This document shows, piece by piece, positions 1 through 6,603 of a DNA stretch of 19,647 nt. The stretch is from Bacteroides sp. CAG:1060 (GTDB lineage Bacteria > Bacteroidota > Bacteroidia > Bacteroidales > UBA932): the NCBI GenBank assembly GCA_000432655.1, contig HF986327.1:30437-50083 (forward strand). Direction: 5' to 3'. The notes below the pieces were generated by a model, which ran no database searches, had not been told where the DNA came from, and was given only the letters and a program-made list of their open reading frames with translations. The first letter of the stretch is position 1, and each line of letters opens with the position of its first letter. The position numbers were made by a program, and so were the translations under genes.

Positions 1-1227
1 AAAGGATATCATATTTATCTGAGGGACTCCAAAAACAGGGTGCAGTCCCCATATGCAGGCGGAGCCGAAGACAAGCCTGCCGTTCCGGGTAAAGACATCG
101 TTTCCACGATTGATGCGCACCTTCAGCAATACGGACAGGAACTGATGGCCGGCAAGGTGGGGTCGGTAGTTGCCATTGAGCCTTCTACCGGGGAAATTCT
201 TGCCATGGTCTCAAGTCCGGGTATAGATGTTGAGGTGCTTTCGGATATCGGCAAGCATTATTCCGAAATTTCCCGGAATCCCCGCAAGCCAATGTTCAAC
301 CGAACCGTGATGGCTTCCTATCCACCGGGGTCCGTCTTTAAACTGGTAAATGGCTTGATCGGACTTCAGGAGGAGGTGCTGGAGCCATCTTATTCCTATC
401 CTTGCAACGGCGGGTATTACTACAGCGGCAATCATAAGCTCGGCTGTCACGCCCATTCTTCTCCTCTCAAACTGCTTGATGCCATAGCCACTTCCTGCAA
501 CGGATATTTCTGTTATGTGCTCAGGAATATTCTGGAAAACAAAAAATACGGCTCTACGGCGGAGGCACTGGACGCATGGAGAGAATATGTGCTGAGTTTT
601 GGATTCGGGCAGAAACTCGGCAGCGACTTTCCTTCGGAACTTGGCGGCAATATCCCGACATCCAACTACTACAACCGCATATATGGAAAGGGCCGTTGGC
701 GTTTCCAGACCATCGTTTCGCTTTCCATCGGGCAGGGAGAAATCGGAGCCACTCCGCTTCAGATAGCCAACCTTGCCGCCATTATGGCCAATCGCGGATA
801 TTATTATATTCCGCATATCGTGAAAGATTCCGACGGCGTGGAAATAGATCCAAAATACAAGGAGAGGCATTATACGAAGGTTGACACCAAATATTTTGAA
901 CCTGCGGTGCAGGGAATGTATATGGCGGTCAACGGAGGCGGTTCTGCCGGAGCGACAGCCCGTAGGGCGGAGGTGCCGGGGCTTGAGGTTTGCGGCAAGA
1001 CCGGTACTGCGCAGAATCCTCACGGAAAGGACAACTCTGTGTTTATCTGTTTCGCTCCTAAGGATAATCCGAAGATTGCGGTGGCGGCTTATGTGGAAAA
1101 TGCAGGTTTCGGTGCTACCTGGGCGCTGCCTGTGGCTTCCTTGATGCTGGAGAAATATCTTAACGGGGAGATTTCCGAGGGACGTAAAAGCGAAGAGCAG
1201 CGGATGCTTACTACAAGGTTCTTTTAG
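1..1227 (+). CDS. mrdA: Penicillin-binding protein 2, peptidoglycan transpeptidase (5' end cut by window)
   Basis: Class B penicillin-binding protein that cross-links peptidoglycan on the periplasmic face during cell elongation, in partnership with RodA. The frame is open from base 1, so the gene starts upstream; the GTG at 40 is an internal Val codon. The visible 409 residues hold the transpeptidase domain with all three catalytic motifs: SxxK as Ser-Val-Phe-Lys at 331-342 (active-site Ser at 331), SxN as Ser-Cys-Asn at 493-501, and KTGT at 997-1008. The N-terminal membrane anchor and dimerisation domain lie outside the window. The TAG stop is 2 nt before the rodA start, so the two genes are surely co-transcribed. 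The rodA partner favours PBP2 over FtsI. What is inferred is only the symbol; the transpeptidase role is direct from the motifs. Confidence 0.95.
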   Translation, partial: KGYHIYLRDSKNRVQSPYAGGAEDKPAVPGKDIVSTIDAHLQQYGQELMAGKVGSVVAIEPSTGEILAMVSSPGIDVEVLSDIGKHYSEISRNPRKPMFNRTVMASYPPGSVFKLVNGLIGLQEEVLEPSYSYPCNGGYYYSGNHKLGCHAHSSPLKLLDAIATSCNGYFCYVLRNILENKKYGSTAEALDAWREYVLSFGFGQKLGSDFPSELGGNIPTSNYYNRIYGKGRWRFQTIVSLSIGQGEIGATPLQIANLAAIMANRGYYYIPHIVKDSDGVEIDPKYKERHYTKVDTKYFEPAVQGMYMAVNGGGSAGATARRAEVPGLEVCGKTGTAQNPHGKDNSVFICFAPKDNPKIAVAAYVENAGFGATWALPVASLMLEKYLNGEISEGRKSEEQRMLTTRFF

Positions 1228-1229
1228 AT

Positions 1230-2537
1230 ATGTTATATAAGACGACAGCCAACCATTCATCCGGAAGAGGACTCGGTCAGACAGTGGACTGGGTGCTCAT
1301 ATTGTGCTATGTGGCACTGGTGGTGATAGGCTGGTTGAGCATATACGCATCCATTCATTCTTCCGAACCGTCCTCCATATTCGATCTGAGTTGCCGGAGT
1401 GGCAAACAGTTCCTGTGGTTTGGCATATCATTGGCGGCGAATGTGCTGATATTGTTCGTTATCAATCCTAAAGTGTGGGAAGTGGCGTCTCCTGTGCTGT
1501 ATCTGCTGGTTTTTGCACTGTTGGTGCTGGTGATTTTTGTCAGCAAGGACGTGAAGGGTTCCCACTCATGGTTTGAATTGGGCCCTATAAAGTTCCAGCC
1601 TGCGGAGGTCTCCAAGATTACCACTTCGCTGATGCTGGCTCTCGTGATGGGAAGACAGGGCTTCAAGATTGACAACTGGAAAGACTTTCTCTCTGTGGCC
1701 GTTGTGGTGGGGCTGCCGATGCTTGCCATACTTGGGGAACAGGAGACCGGGTCGGCGCTTGTGTATGTGGGATACATTTTCGTGTTGTACCGGGAAGGTT
1801 TTTCCGGATGGTGGTTGTTCTGCATAGCGATGGTGGTGGTCCTGTTTATTCTGACTCTTACTACGGATTGGTGGATTTCGCTTATTGCGCTGGTGACGGT
1901 ATGCGTGTTGCTGGCACTTATTCTTCTTAGAAGATGCCGTTCGCGGCGAAAAAGACAGAACGTGATACTGCTTTCCATTCTTGGACTGTTGGCGGGGGTA
2001 GTTGTGATTTTTGCTACGGATTTCATATTCGACAATGTACTTCAGGATCATCAGCGAAAAAGGATTGAGGTGCTGCTGGGTATGAAGGAAGACCCTTCTG
2101 GAGTGGGATACAACGTCAGACAGTCGATGATAGCCATTGGCTCCGGAGGATTCTTGGGGAAAGGTTTCCTGAACGGCACGCAGACGACTTTTGGATTTGT
2201 GCCTGAACAAAGTACAGATTTCATATTCTGCACTATCGGCGAAGAGTGGGGATTTGTAGGATGTCTGGCGGTGATTCTTATTTATGTCTTCATGCTTTCC
2301 CGGCTTGTACAAGATGCCGAGAAGAGCCGGTCGGCATTCACCAGAATATACGGATACTGCGTGGCGTCGTGTCTGTTCATGCATCTGTTCATCAATATCG
2401 GGATGACCATAGGCATTATGCCGGTGATAGGAATCCCGCTTCCTATGGTGAGCTACGGAGGTTCTTCCCTGCTTGCTTTTTCCGTGATGATTTTCATTTT
2501 TCTGGCCTTGCATCGTCAGGAAAACAAATATTTCTGA
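1230..2537 (+). CDS. rodA: RodA, SEDS-family peptidoglycan glycosyltransferase
   Basis: Multi-spanning inner-membrane enzyme that polymerises lipid II into glycan strands for lateral wall growth together with PBP2. The 435-residue product is hydrophobic throughout, with many membrane segments and one basic cytoplasmic stretch near residues 231-240 (RRCRSRRKRQ). The SEDS hallmarks are clear: a Gly-rich GSGGFLGKGFLNGTQ segment followed by PEQSTDFIF, whose Asp330 is the invariant acidic residue of the family, then GEEWGFVG and, near the C-terminus, PLPMVSYGGSS. The start ATG is 2 nt after the mrdA stop. The pairing with a PBP2 rather than FtsI argues for RodA over FtsW. The length is somewhat above the roughly 370 residues of the E. 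coli protein, with the surplus mainly in the central basic loop and adjoining segments. Confidence 0.95.
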   Translation: MLYKTTANHSSGRGLGQTVDWVLILCYVALVVIGWLSIYASIHSSEPSSIFDLSCRSGKQFLWFGISLAANVLILFVINPKVWEVASPVLYLLVFALLVLVIFVSKDVKGSHSWFELGPIKFQPAEVSKITTSLMLALVMGRQGFKIDNWKDFLSVAVVVGLPMLAILGEQETGSALVYVGYIFVLYREGFSGWWLFCIAMVVVLFILTLTTDWWISLIALVTVCVLLALILLRRCRSRRKRQNVILLSILGLLAGVVVIFATDFIFDNVLQDHQRKRIEVLLGMKEDPSGVGYNVRQSMIAIGSGGFLGKGFLNGTQTTFGFVPEQSTDFIFCTIGEEWGFVGCLAVILIYVFMLSRLVQDAEKSRSAFTRIYGYCVASCLFMHLFINIGMTIGIMPVIGIPLPMVSYGGSSLLAFSVMIFIFLALHRQENKYF

Positions 2538-2545
2538 TTTTTGAC

Positions 2546-2553
2546 TATCTTTG
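2546..2553 (+). promoter_or_regulatory. Candidate Bacteroidota -7 element (TATCTTTG) for tRNA-Leu
   Basis: The octamer fits the TAnnTTTG -7 consensus of the Bacteroidota housekeeping sigma factor. It begins 8 nt after the rodA stop and 40 nt before the tRNA 5' end, a sensible leader for a tRNA transcript. No convincing TTTG -33 element is seen at the usual spacing. It may also drive cysS, because no separate promoter is visible between the tRNA and cysS. Confidence 0.45.
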
Positions 2554-2592
2554 TACTTGGTCTTGCCCGAAAGGGGGGAGCCTAAAGAATGA

Positions 2593-2677
2593 GCCTTGGT
2601 GGTGGAATGGTAGACACGAGGGACTTAAAATCCCTTGGACAGAAATGTCCGTGTGAGTTCGAGTCTCATCCGAGGCA
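2593..2677 (+). tRNA. tRNA-Leu (anticodon UAA)
   Basis: An 85-nt class II tRNA. The acceptor stem pairs 2593-2599 with 2670-2676 (one G-T wobble), and the discriminator base is A2677. The D arm holds the leucine-type GTGGAATGGTAGACAC. The anticodon arm at 2619-2635 has loop CTTAAAA with anticodon TAA at 2626-2628. A long variable arm (about 2636-2651) and a T arm with TTCGAGT follow. The 3' CCA is not encoded (CAG follows), so it must be added after transcription. It reads UUA codons, and UUG by wobble. Confidence 0.97.
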
Positions 2678-2682
2678 CAGAA

Positions 2683-2702
2683 GGGTCGGTATGTTCCGGC
2701 CC
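2683..2702 (+). terminator. Short GC hairpin between tRNA-Leu and cysS
   Basis: GGGTCGG (2683-2689) pairs with CCGGCCC (2696-2702) around the loop TATGTT, giving 7 pairs with one wobble. It starts 5 nt after the tRNA. No T-run follows, so it is a poor intrinsic terminator. It could instead be a processing or stability element between a tRNA and a co-transcribed cysS. The structure is seen in the sequence; the function is guesswork. Confidence 0.3.
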
Positions 2703-2718
2703 ATTAATCTATTGAAAT

Positions 2719-4245
2719 ATGAAAGATCTCTGGCTCACGAATACACTAACCCGCCGAAAAGAGCTTTTTGTACCTATTAACCCCGGCCATGTGGGGATGT
2801 ATGTCTGCGGTCCTACCGTATATGGGGATGCGCATCTTGGACATGCCCGTCCCGGTATAACATACGATGTTCTCAGCAAGTTTCTGCGTCATCTTGGATA
2901 CAAGGTGCGCTATGTGCGCAATATTACCGATGTGGGGCACCTGGAGCACGATGCTGATGAGGGGGAGGACAAAATAGCCAAAAAGGCCAGGCTTGAGCAG
3001 TTGGAGCCTATGGAGGTCGTGCAGACCTACACGCTTCGGTATCATGAGGCCATGAGGCAGTTGAATGTGGCTCCGCCTTCCATAGAGCCGCGAGCTTCGG
3101 GACACATCCTCGAGCAGATTGAGGCCGTGAAGCGCATTCTCGATGCCGGATATGCATACGAGAGCAATGGAAGCATTTATTTTGACGTAGAAAAATACAA
3201 CAAAGACTATCATTACGGAGTGCTTTCCGGACGCAACCTTGAGGATACCAAGGAGGGGACCCGCAGTCTTGACGGACAAGGCGACAAGCACGCACCATAC
3301 GATTTCGCCTTGTGGAAAAAGGCGGAGCCGGAGCATATCATGAGATGGAATTCTCCTTGGGGAGAAGGTTTCCCCGGCTGGCATCTGGAGTGCTCTGTGA
3401 TGGGTGAGAAATATCTTGGCCGCGAGTTCGATATACATGGCGGCGGAATGGATTTGATGTTCCCTCACCACGAGTGCGAGATAGCACAGAACCAGGCGTC
3501 CAGAGGAACACAGGGCGTGCACTATTGGGTTCACAACAACATGATTACCATTAACGGCCAGAAAATGGGCAAGTCTTTGGGCAATTTCATTACTCTGCCG
3601 CAGCTTTTCAGCGGAGACCATCCCAAGCTGACGCAGGCCTACTCTCCGATGACGGTAAGGTTCTTTATACTTCAGGCCCATTACCGCGGGACGCTTGATT
3701 TCTCGAACGAGGCGCTTGTGGCGGCGGAGAAGGGTCTTAAGAGACTGATGCAGGCCGCCCGCGACCTTTATGCAATGGCTGGAAAGCAGGTCCCTCACTA
3801 TCAGTATGGAGAATTGCCCGACCGAATCGCTCCGGATGTTTGCAGTGCCGACTCGGAAGACGTGAAGGTTGTCTGGAACGGGATTTATGATGCCTTGTGC
3901 GACGACCTTAATACCCCGATGGCGCTTGCACATATATCGGAGTCCGTGCGTATCATCAATTCTGCCAAGACCGGGCAGATCAAACTGAGTGAAGGAGATA
4001 TGGCCGCGTTAACCCAGATTTACGATGATATCGTATTCGGAGTGCTGGGCCTTGTGGACGAGGAAATATCGGAGGGGGCTTCCGGAAAAGTTATCAGCGG
4101 CCTTATGGATATGGTGCTCGAGCAGAGGGCTGCCGCCAAGGCTTCCAAGGACTGGGCAACATCCGATCACATAAGAGACAGCCTGAATGCTCTTGGTATC
4201 AAGGTCAAGGATACCAAGGATGGAGTTGAATGGACTATAGAATAA
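2719..4245 (+). CDS. cysS: Cysteinyl-tRNA synthetase
   Basis: Class I aminoacyl-tRNA synthetase that charges tRNA-Cys in the cytoplasm. Its 508 residues carry the full family signature: Cys30 in [10 protein letters not shown] (a zinc ligand), the HIGH box as HLGH at residues 39-42, the GWHLECS and [10 protein letters not shown] segments supplying further zinc ligands, and the KMSKS box as KMGKS at 282-286. The C-terminal half holds the DALR-like helical anticodon region. Length is a little above the E. coli enzyme (461). The ATG at 2719 gives the expected N-terminus ([12 protein letters not shown], then the first strand). It lies 41 nt after tRNA-Leu and 4 nt before the SDR gene, so it is probably in one transcript with the genes downstream. 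Confidence 0.97.
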   Translation: MKDLWLTNTLTRRKELFVPINPGHVGMYVCGPTVYGDAHLGHARPGITYDVLSKFLRHLGYKVRYVRNITDVGHLEHDADEGEDKIAKKARLEQLEPMEVVQTYTLRYHEAMRQLNVAPPSIEPRASGHILEQIEAVKRILDAGYAYESNGSIYFDVEKYNKDYHYGVLSGRNLEDTKEGTRSLDGQGDKHAPYDFALWKKAEPEHIMRWNSPWGEGFPGWHLECSVMGEKYLGREFDIHGGGMDLMFPHHECEIAQNQASRGTQGVHYWVHNNMITINGQKMGKSLGNFITLPQLFSGDHPKLTQAYSPMTVRFFILQAHYRGTLDFSNEALVAAEKGLKRLMQAARDLYAMAGKQVPHYQYGELPDRIAPDVCSADSEDVKVVWNGIYDALCDDLNTPMALAHISESVRIINSAKTGQIKLSEGDMAALTQIYDDIVFGVLGLVDEEISEGASGKVISGLMDMVLEQRAAAKASKDWATSDHIRDSLNALGIKVKDTKDGVEWTIE

Positions 4246-4249
4246 CAGT

Positions 4250-5002
4250 ATGGAAATATCATTGAAAGGAAAAGTTGCCGTGGTTACAGGCGGTACCCGC
4301 GGCATCGGCTACGCCATAGTAAAAAAATATCTTGAGGCGGGGGCCACGGTCGTTTTGTGTGGTTCAAAGCAGAGTACGGCGGAAGCTGCGTTTGCCAAGG
4401 TGAAAGAAGAGTTGCCGGAGGCTGATGTTTATGCCATTGCTCCGTCTCTTACAGACACCGCAGCGGTGGAAGAGGCCTTCAAGTGGGTATTTGAAAAGTT
4501 CGGACGGTTTGATATTCTTGCCAACAATGCCGGAATATCACAGAGTACACCGCTCGTTGATTATACGGACGAGGAGGTGGACCGGATAATGGACCTCAAC
4601 ATCAAGGCAGTGTTTGTCTGTGCCAGGGCAGCTGCGCGTATCATGAAGGAAAACGGTGGCGGAGTCATTGTGAATACCAGTTCTGTAGTAAGCATATACG
4701 GACAGCCGTCCGGCTGCCTTTATCCGGCATCCAAGTTTGCAGTTAACGGGATGACCAAGTCGCTTGCGCGGGAACTTGCCAAGTTCGGCATCAGAGTGAA
4801 TGCCGTAGCTCCAGGCATTACCCGCACCGACATGGTGGCCAATCTTCCGGAGGCGATGATAAAGCCGCTTATTGCGCGCATCCCTATCGGCAGAATGTGC
4901 GAGCCTGAGGACGTCGCCAATGCTTTCCTTTTCTTGTCAAGCGAATTGGCTTCATATATCACGGGCGTTGTAGTGCCTGTTGACGGTGCTGTTGTGATCT
5001 GA
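4250..5002 (+). CDS. SDR-family oxidoreductase (FabG-like)
   Basis: A 250-residue classical short-chain dehydrogenase/reductase, cytoplasmic and NAD(P)H-dependent. The Rossmann motif TGGTRGIG is at residues 13-20, NNAG at 92-95, the catalytic Ser lies in NTSSVVS, and the YxxxK pair is Tyr158/Lys162 (YPASK). The C-terminal segment ITGVVVPVDGA is the family's usual end. The Arg after TGGT suggests possible NADPH use. The substrate cannot be read from sequence: FabG (3-oxoacyl-ACP reductase), a sugar-acid dehydrogenase or a tailoring enzyme are all possible. No other fatty-acid synthesis gene is nearby. It starts 4 nt after cysS and ends 24 nt before the HprK-like gene, so co-transcription with both is likely. 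Confidence 0.9.
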   Translation: MEISLKGKVAVVTGGTRGIGYAIVKKYLEAGATVVLCGSKQSTAEAAFAKVKEELPEADVYAIAPSLTDTAAVEEAFKWVFEKFGRFDILANNAGISQSTPLVDYTDEEVDRIMDLNIKAVFVCARAAARIMKENGGGVIVNTSSVVSIYGQPSGCLYPASKFAVNGMTKSLARELAKFGIRVNAVAPGITRTDMVANLPEAMIKPLIARIPIGRMCEPEDVANAFLFLSSELASYITGVVVPVDGAVVI

Positions 5003-5026
5003 TGATTTGGAACGATTGCGGGATTT

Positions 5027-5899
5027 ATGGATAAAAAATTTGAAATAGCCGGCCATATAGTTGAATTGAAGGCACCTGAAAGCTCTCCTGTGTGGGCGGC
5101 CTGCTCCAAGTATGCTCCATTTGAAACTTGCTCGCAGGAGTTCCCGGTATGTTCGTTGGAATTTGCCGAATTAAAAGGTACCACCAAGGGTGAATTGGTG
5201 TACGATGTCAAGGAAAAGGATTATCCGAGACTCTGCTTTTATCGTAATGGCGATGTATGGACCATAGAGATGGCACCTGAAAGCAGCCTGCCTATAGTGG
5301 CCGTGATGGAAACGTCCCTAGGATTTGAAAAAGCGAGGATAAAGATGTTGGAGACCGCTCCCAAGACATTTCTTTTCGCGCTGGACAATGCGCTCATGCT
5401 TCTTTTCGCCATGTCTACTGCCGCGCTCGATACCTTGGAGATACACTCTTCTGTCACTATGTGTGATGGTAAGGGATATGCCTTTCTTGGTAAAAGCGGT
5501 ACGGGAAAGAGCACTCACAGCCGTCTTTGGAAAGAGTTTATTCCGGGGAGCGAGCTGCTCAATGACGATAATCCCATTATCAGAATCATAGATGACAAAG
5601 CATACATCTATGGCTCTCCGTGGAGCGGGAAGACACCGTGCTACAGGAATCTTCGTGCCCCGCTTGGTGCGGTGGTGCGTATCAGCCAGAGTCCCGACAA
5701 CAAGATACACCGCTTGTCTTTTGTGGAGGCGTATGCATCGATGTTTTCATCATGTTCCGCTTTTAGGGCCGTTCCCGGTGTTTCGGACGGCATCCATGGG
5801 ACCATTGTGAAACTTACGACCTTGGTGCCTATGTATCTGCTTGACTGCCGCCCGGACAAGGAAGCGGCGGAATTGTGTCATTCAACCGTTTCCATGTGA
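5027..5899 (+). CDS. HprK-like serine kinase/ATPase of a peptide-modification cassette
   Basis: A 290-residue protein with a C-terminal HPr-kinase-like P-loop domain. Walker A is GKSGTGKST at residues 155-163 (Lys161), followed by HSRLW. The acidic LLNDDNP motif (Asp180-Asp181) matches the catalytic position of HprK. A GSPWSGKT segment lies about 25 residues further on. The N-terminal 120 residues are not the DRTGG-like domain of true HprK, and no HPr or PTS gene is near, so HPr is an unlikely target. Related HprK-like kinases in lasso-peptide clusters phosphorylate the precursor peptide (known for PadeK and ThcoK). The neighbours downstream (peptidase, PqqD-like, exporter) fit such a role here, which remains inference. 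Its TGA overlaps the next ATG (TGATG), indicating translational coupling. Confidence 0.85.
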   Translation: MDKKFEIAGHIVELKAPESSPVWAACSKYAPFETCSQEFPVCSLEFAELKGTTKGELVYDVKEKDYPRLCFYRNGDVWTIEMAPESSLPIVAVMETSLGFEKARIKMLETAPKTFLFALDNALMLLFAMSTAALDTLEIHSSVTMCDGKGYAFLGKSGTGKSTHSRLWKEFIPGSELLNDDNPIIRIIDDKAYIYGSPWSGKTPCYRNLRAPLGAVVRISQSPDNKIHRLSFVEAYASMFSSCSAFRAVPGVSDGIHGTIVKLTTLVPMYLLDCRPDKEAAELCHSTVSM

Positions 5900-6324
5900 T
5901 GGGTACGGTACAACTTCCCAATGATGTTCTTCTCTCCCGTGCCGAGGACTTTCTCAACGAGGGAAGGGAAGTTGTGATAAGAGCCAAAGGCAGCAGTATG
6001 CTTCCTTTTATTCATGGAGACCGGGACAGCGTGGTGCTCAAGAAATGCGATGACCTCTCCGTAGGGGACATTGTGCTGGTGAGACTGCCCGGAAGATATG
6101 TGATGCACCGTATCATTTCCATATCGCAGGATATATTCGTGATGATGGGAGACGGTAATGTGAGCGGAACGGAGGTTTTCAGAAGAGGCGATATTCTGGG
6201 CAAGGTTATATGGATTGTAAGGGAAGACGGAAGGCACATAAAGCCCGGCAAGGGACGGTTGTGGAGGAAGTTGCTTCCGATTCGGAGGTATTTGCTTGCA
6301 GTGTATAGAAGATTGTTTAAATAA
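5899..6324 (+). CDS. S24/S26-like (SipW/Sec11-type) peptidase without a membrane anchor
   Basis: A 141-residue signal-peptidase-fold protein. The nucleophile motif is KGSSMLP with Ser33. The second catalytic box is YVMHRII with His70, where bacterial LepB would have Lys, and it is followed by MGDGN with Asp85. A Ser-His arrangement is typical of archaeal, ER and SipW-type signal peptidases. Unlike these there is no N-terminal membrane helix. The last 22 residues are strongly basic and amphipathic and could touch the membrane. I chose ATG 5899 because it forms a TGATG overlap with the kinase stop; an in-frame GTG at 5875 would add 8 residues. Position between the kinase and the PqqD-like gene suggests leader removal from a peptide substrate. 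That role is inferred, as is catalytic activity. Confidence 0.85.
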   Translation: MGTVQLPNDVLLSRAEDFLNEGREVVIRAKGSSMLPFIHGDRDSVVLKKCDDLSVGDIVLVRLPGRYVMHRIISISQDIFVMMGDGNVSGTEVFRRGDILGKVIWIVREDGRHIKPGKGRLWRKLLPIRRYLLAVYRRLFK

Positions 6325-6330
6325 TTGAAT

Positions 6331-6600
6331 ATGAAGATTAAAGACGGTTTCGTGCTGCGCACGATTATAGACAACTATATTGTAGTTGGAGAGGGCTTGA
6401 GCCAGATAAACTTCAATAAGATAATCTCCCTTAATGCCACCGCAGCCTATCTGTGGGAATCTGTAATCGGCAAGGAGTTTTCGTGTGAGGATCTCAAGGC
6501 CTTGCTTCTCGAAAAGTATGAAGTGGAGCCGGATGTGGCGCAGAAGGATGCTTCTGCCTTGGTGGAGTCGTGGACTAAAGCCGGCTTGATAGAGGAATAG
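6331..6600 (+). CDS. PqqD-like RiPP recognition element protein
   Basis: An 89-residue protein matching the PqqD fold: a short beta hairpin region (DNYIVVGEG), then the hallmark LNATAAYLW at residues 34-42, a helix with EDLKALLLEKYEV, and the terminal VESWTKAGLIEE. PqqD-family proteins are small wing-helix domains that bind leader peptides of ribosomally made peptides and deliver them to modifying enzymes. In this fold they also occur as the B1 protein of lasso-peptide systems. ATG 6331 is preferred; the in-frame TTG at 6325 would add two residues and sits at the stop of the preceding gene. It is 6 nt after the peptidase gene and 3 nt before the exporter, in a tight operon. The substrate is unknown. 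Confidence 0.85.
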   Translation: MKIKDGFVLRTIIDNYIVVGEGLSQINFNKIISLNATAAYLWESVIGKEFSCEDLKALLLEKYEVEPDVAQKDASALVESWTKAGLIEE

Positions 6601-6603
6601 GCG

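Noticed and set aside
40..42. GTG at 40 as the start of mrdA
   Set aside because: The frame is open to base 1 and the encoded part would lack the N-terminal domain; it is an internal codon of a gene cut by the window edge.
211..1260. Long antisense frame (349 codons) opposite mrdA
   Set aside because: Its product shows no domain logic, and the plus strand encodes a clear PBP2 with all motifs; it is a codon-composition shadow.
1566..2513. Antisense frame (315 codons) opposite rodA
   Set aside because: Low-complexity His/Arg/Lys/Ser-rich translation opposite a hydrophobic membrane protein; typical shadow.
2746..3933. Antisense frame (395 codons) opposite cysS
   Set aside because: No recognisable domain, fully within cysS, no own promoter or neighbour logic.
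5027..5899. Genuine HPr kinase/phosphorylase of carbon catabolite control
   Set aside because: The N-terminal domain does not match, no HPr or PTS gene is near, and the neighbours are peptide-handling genes.
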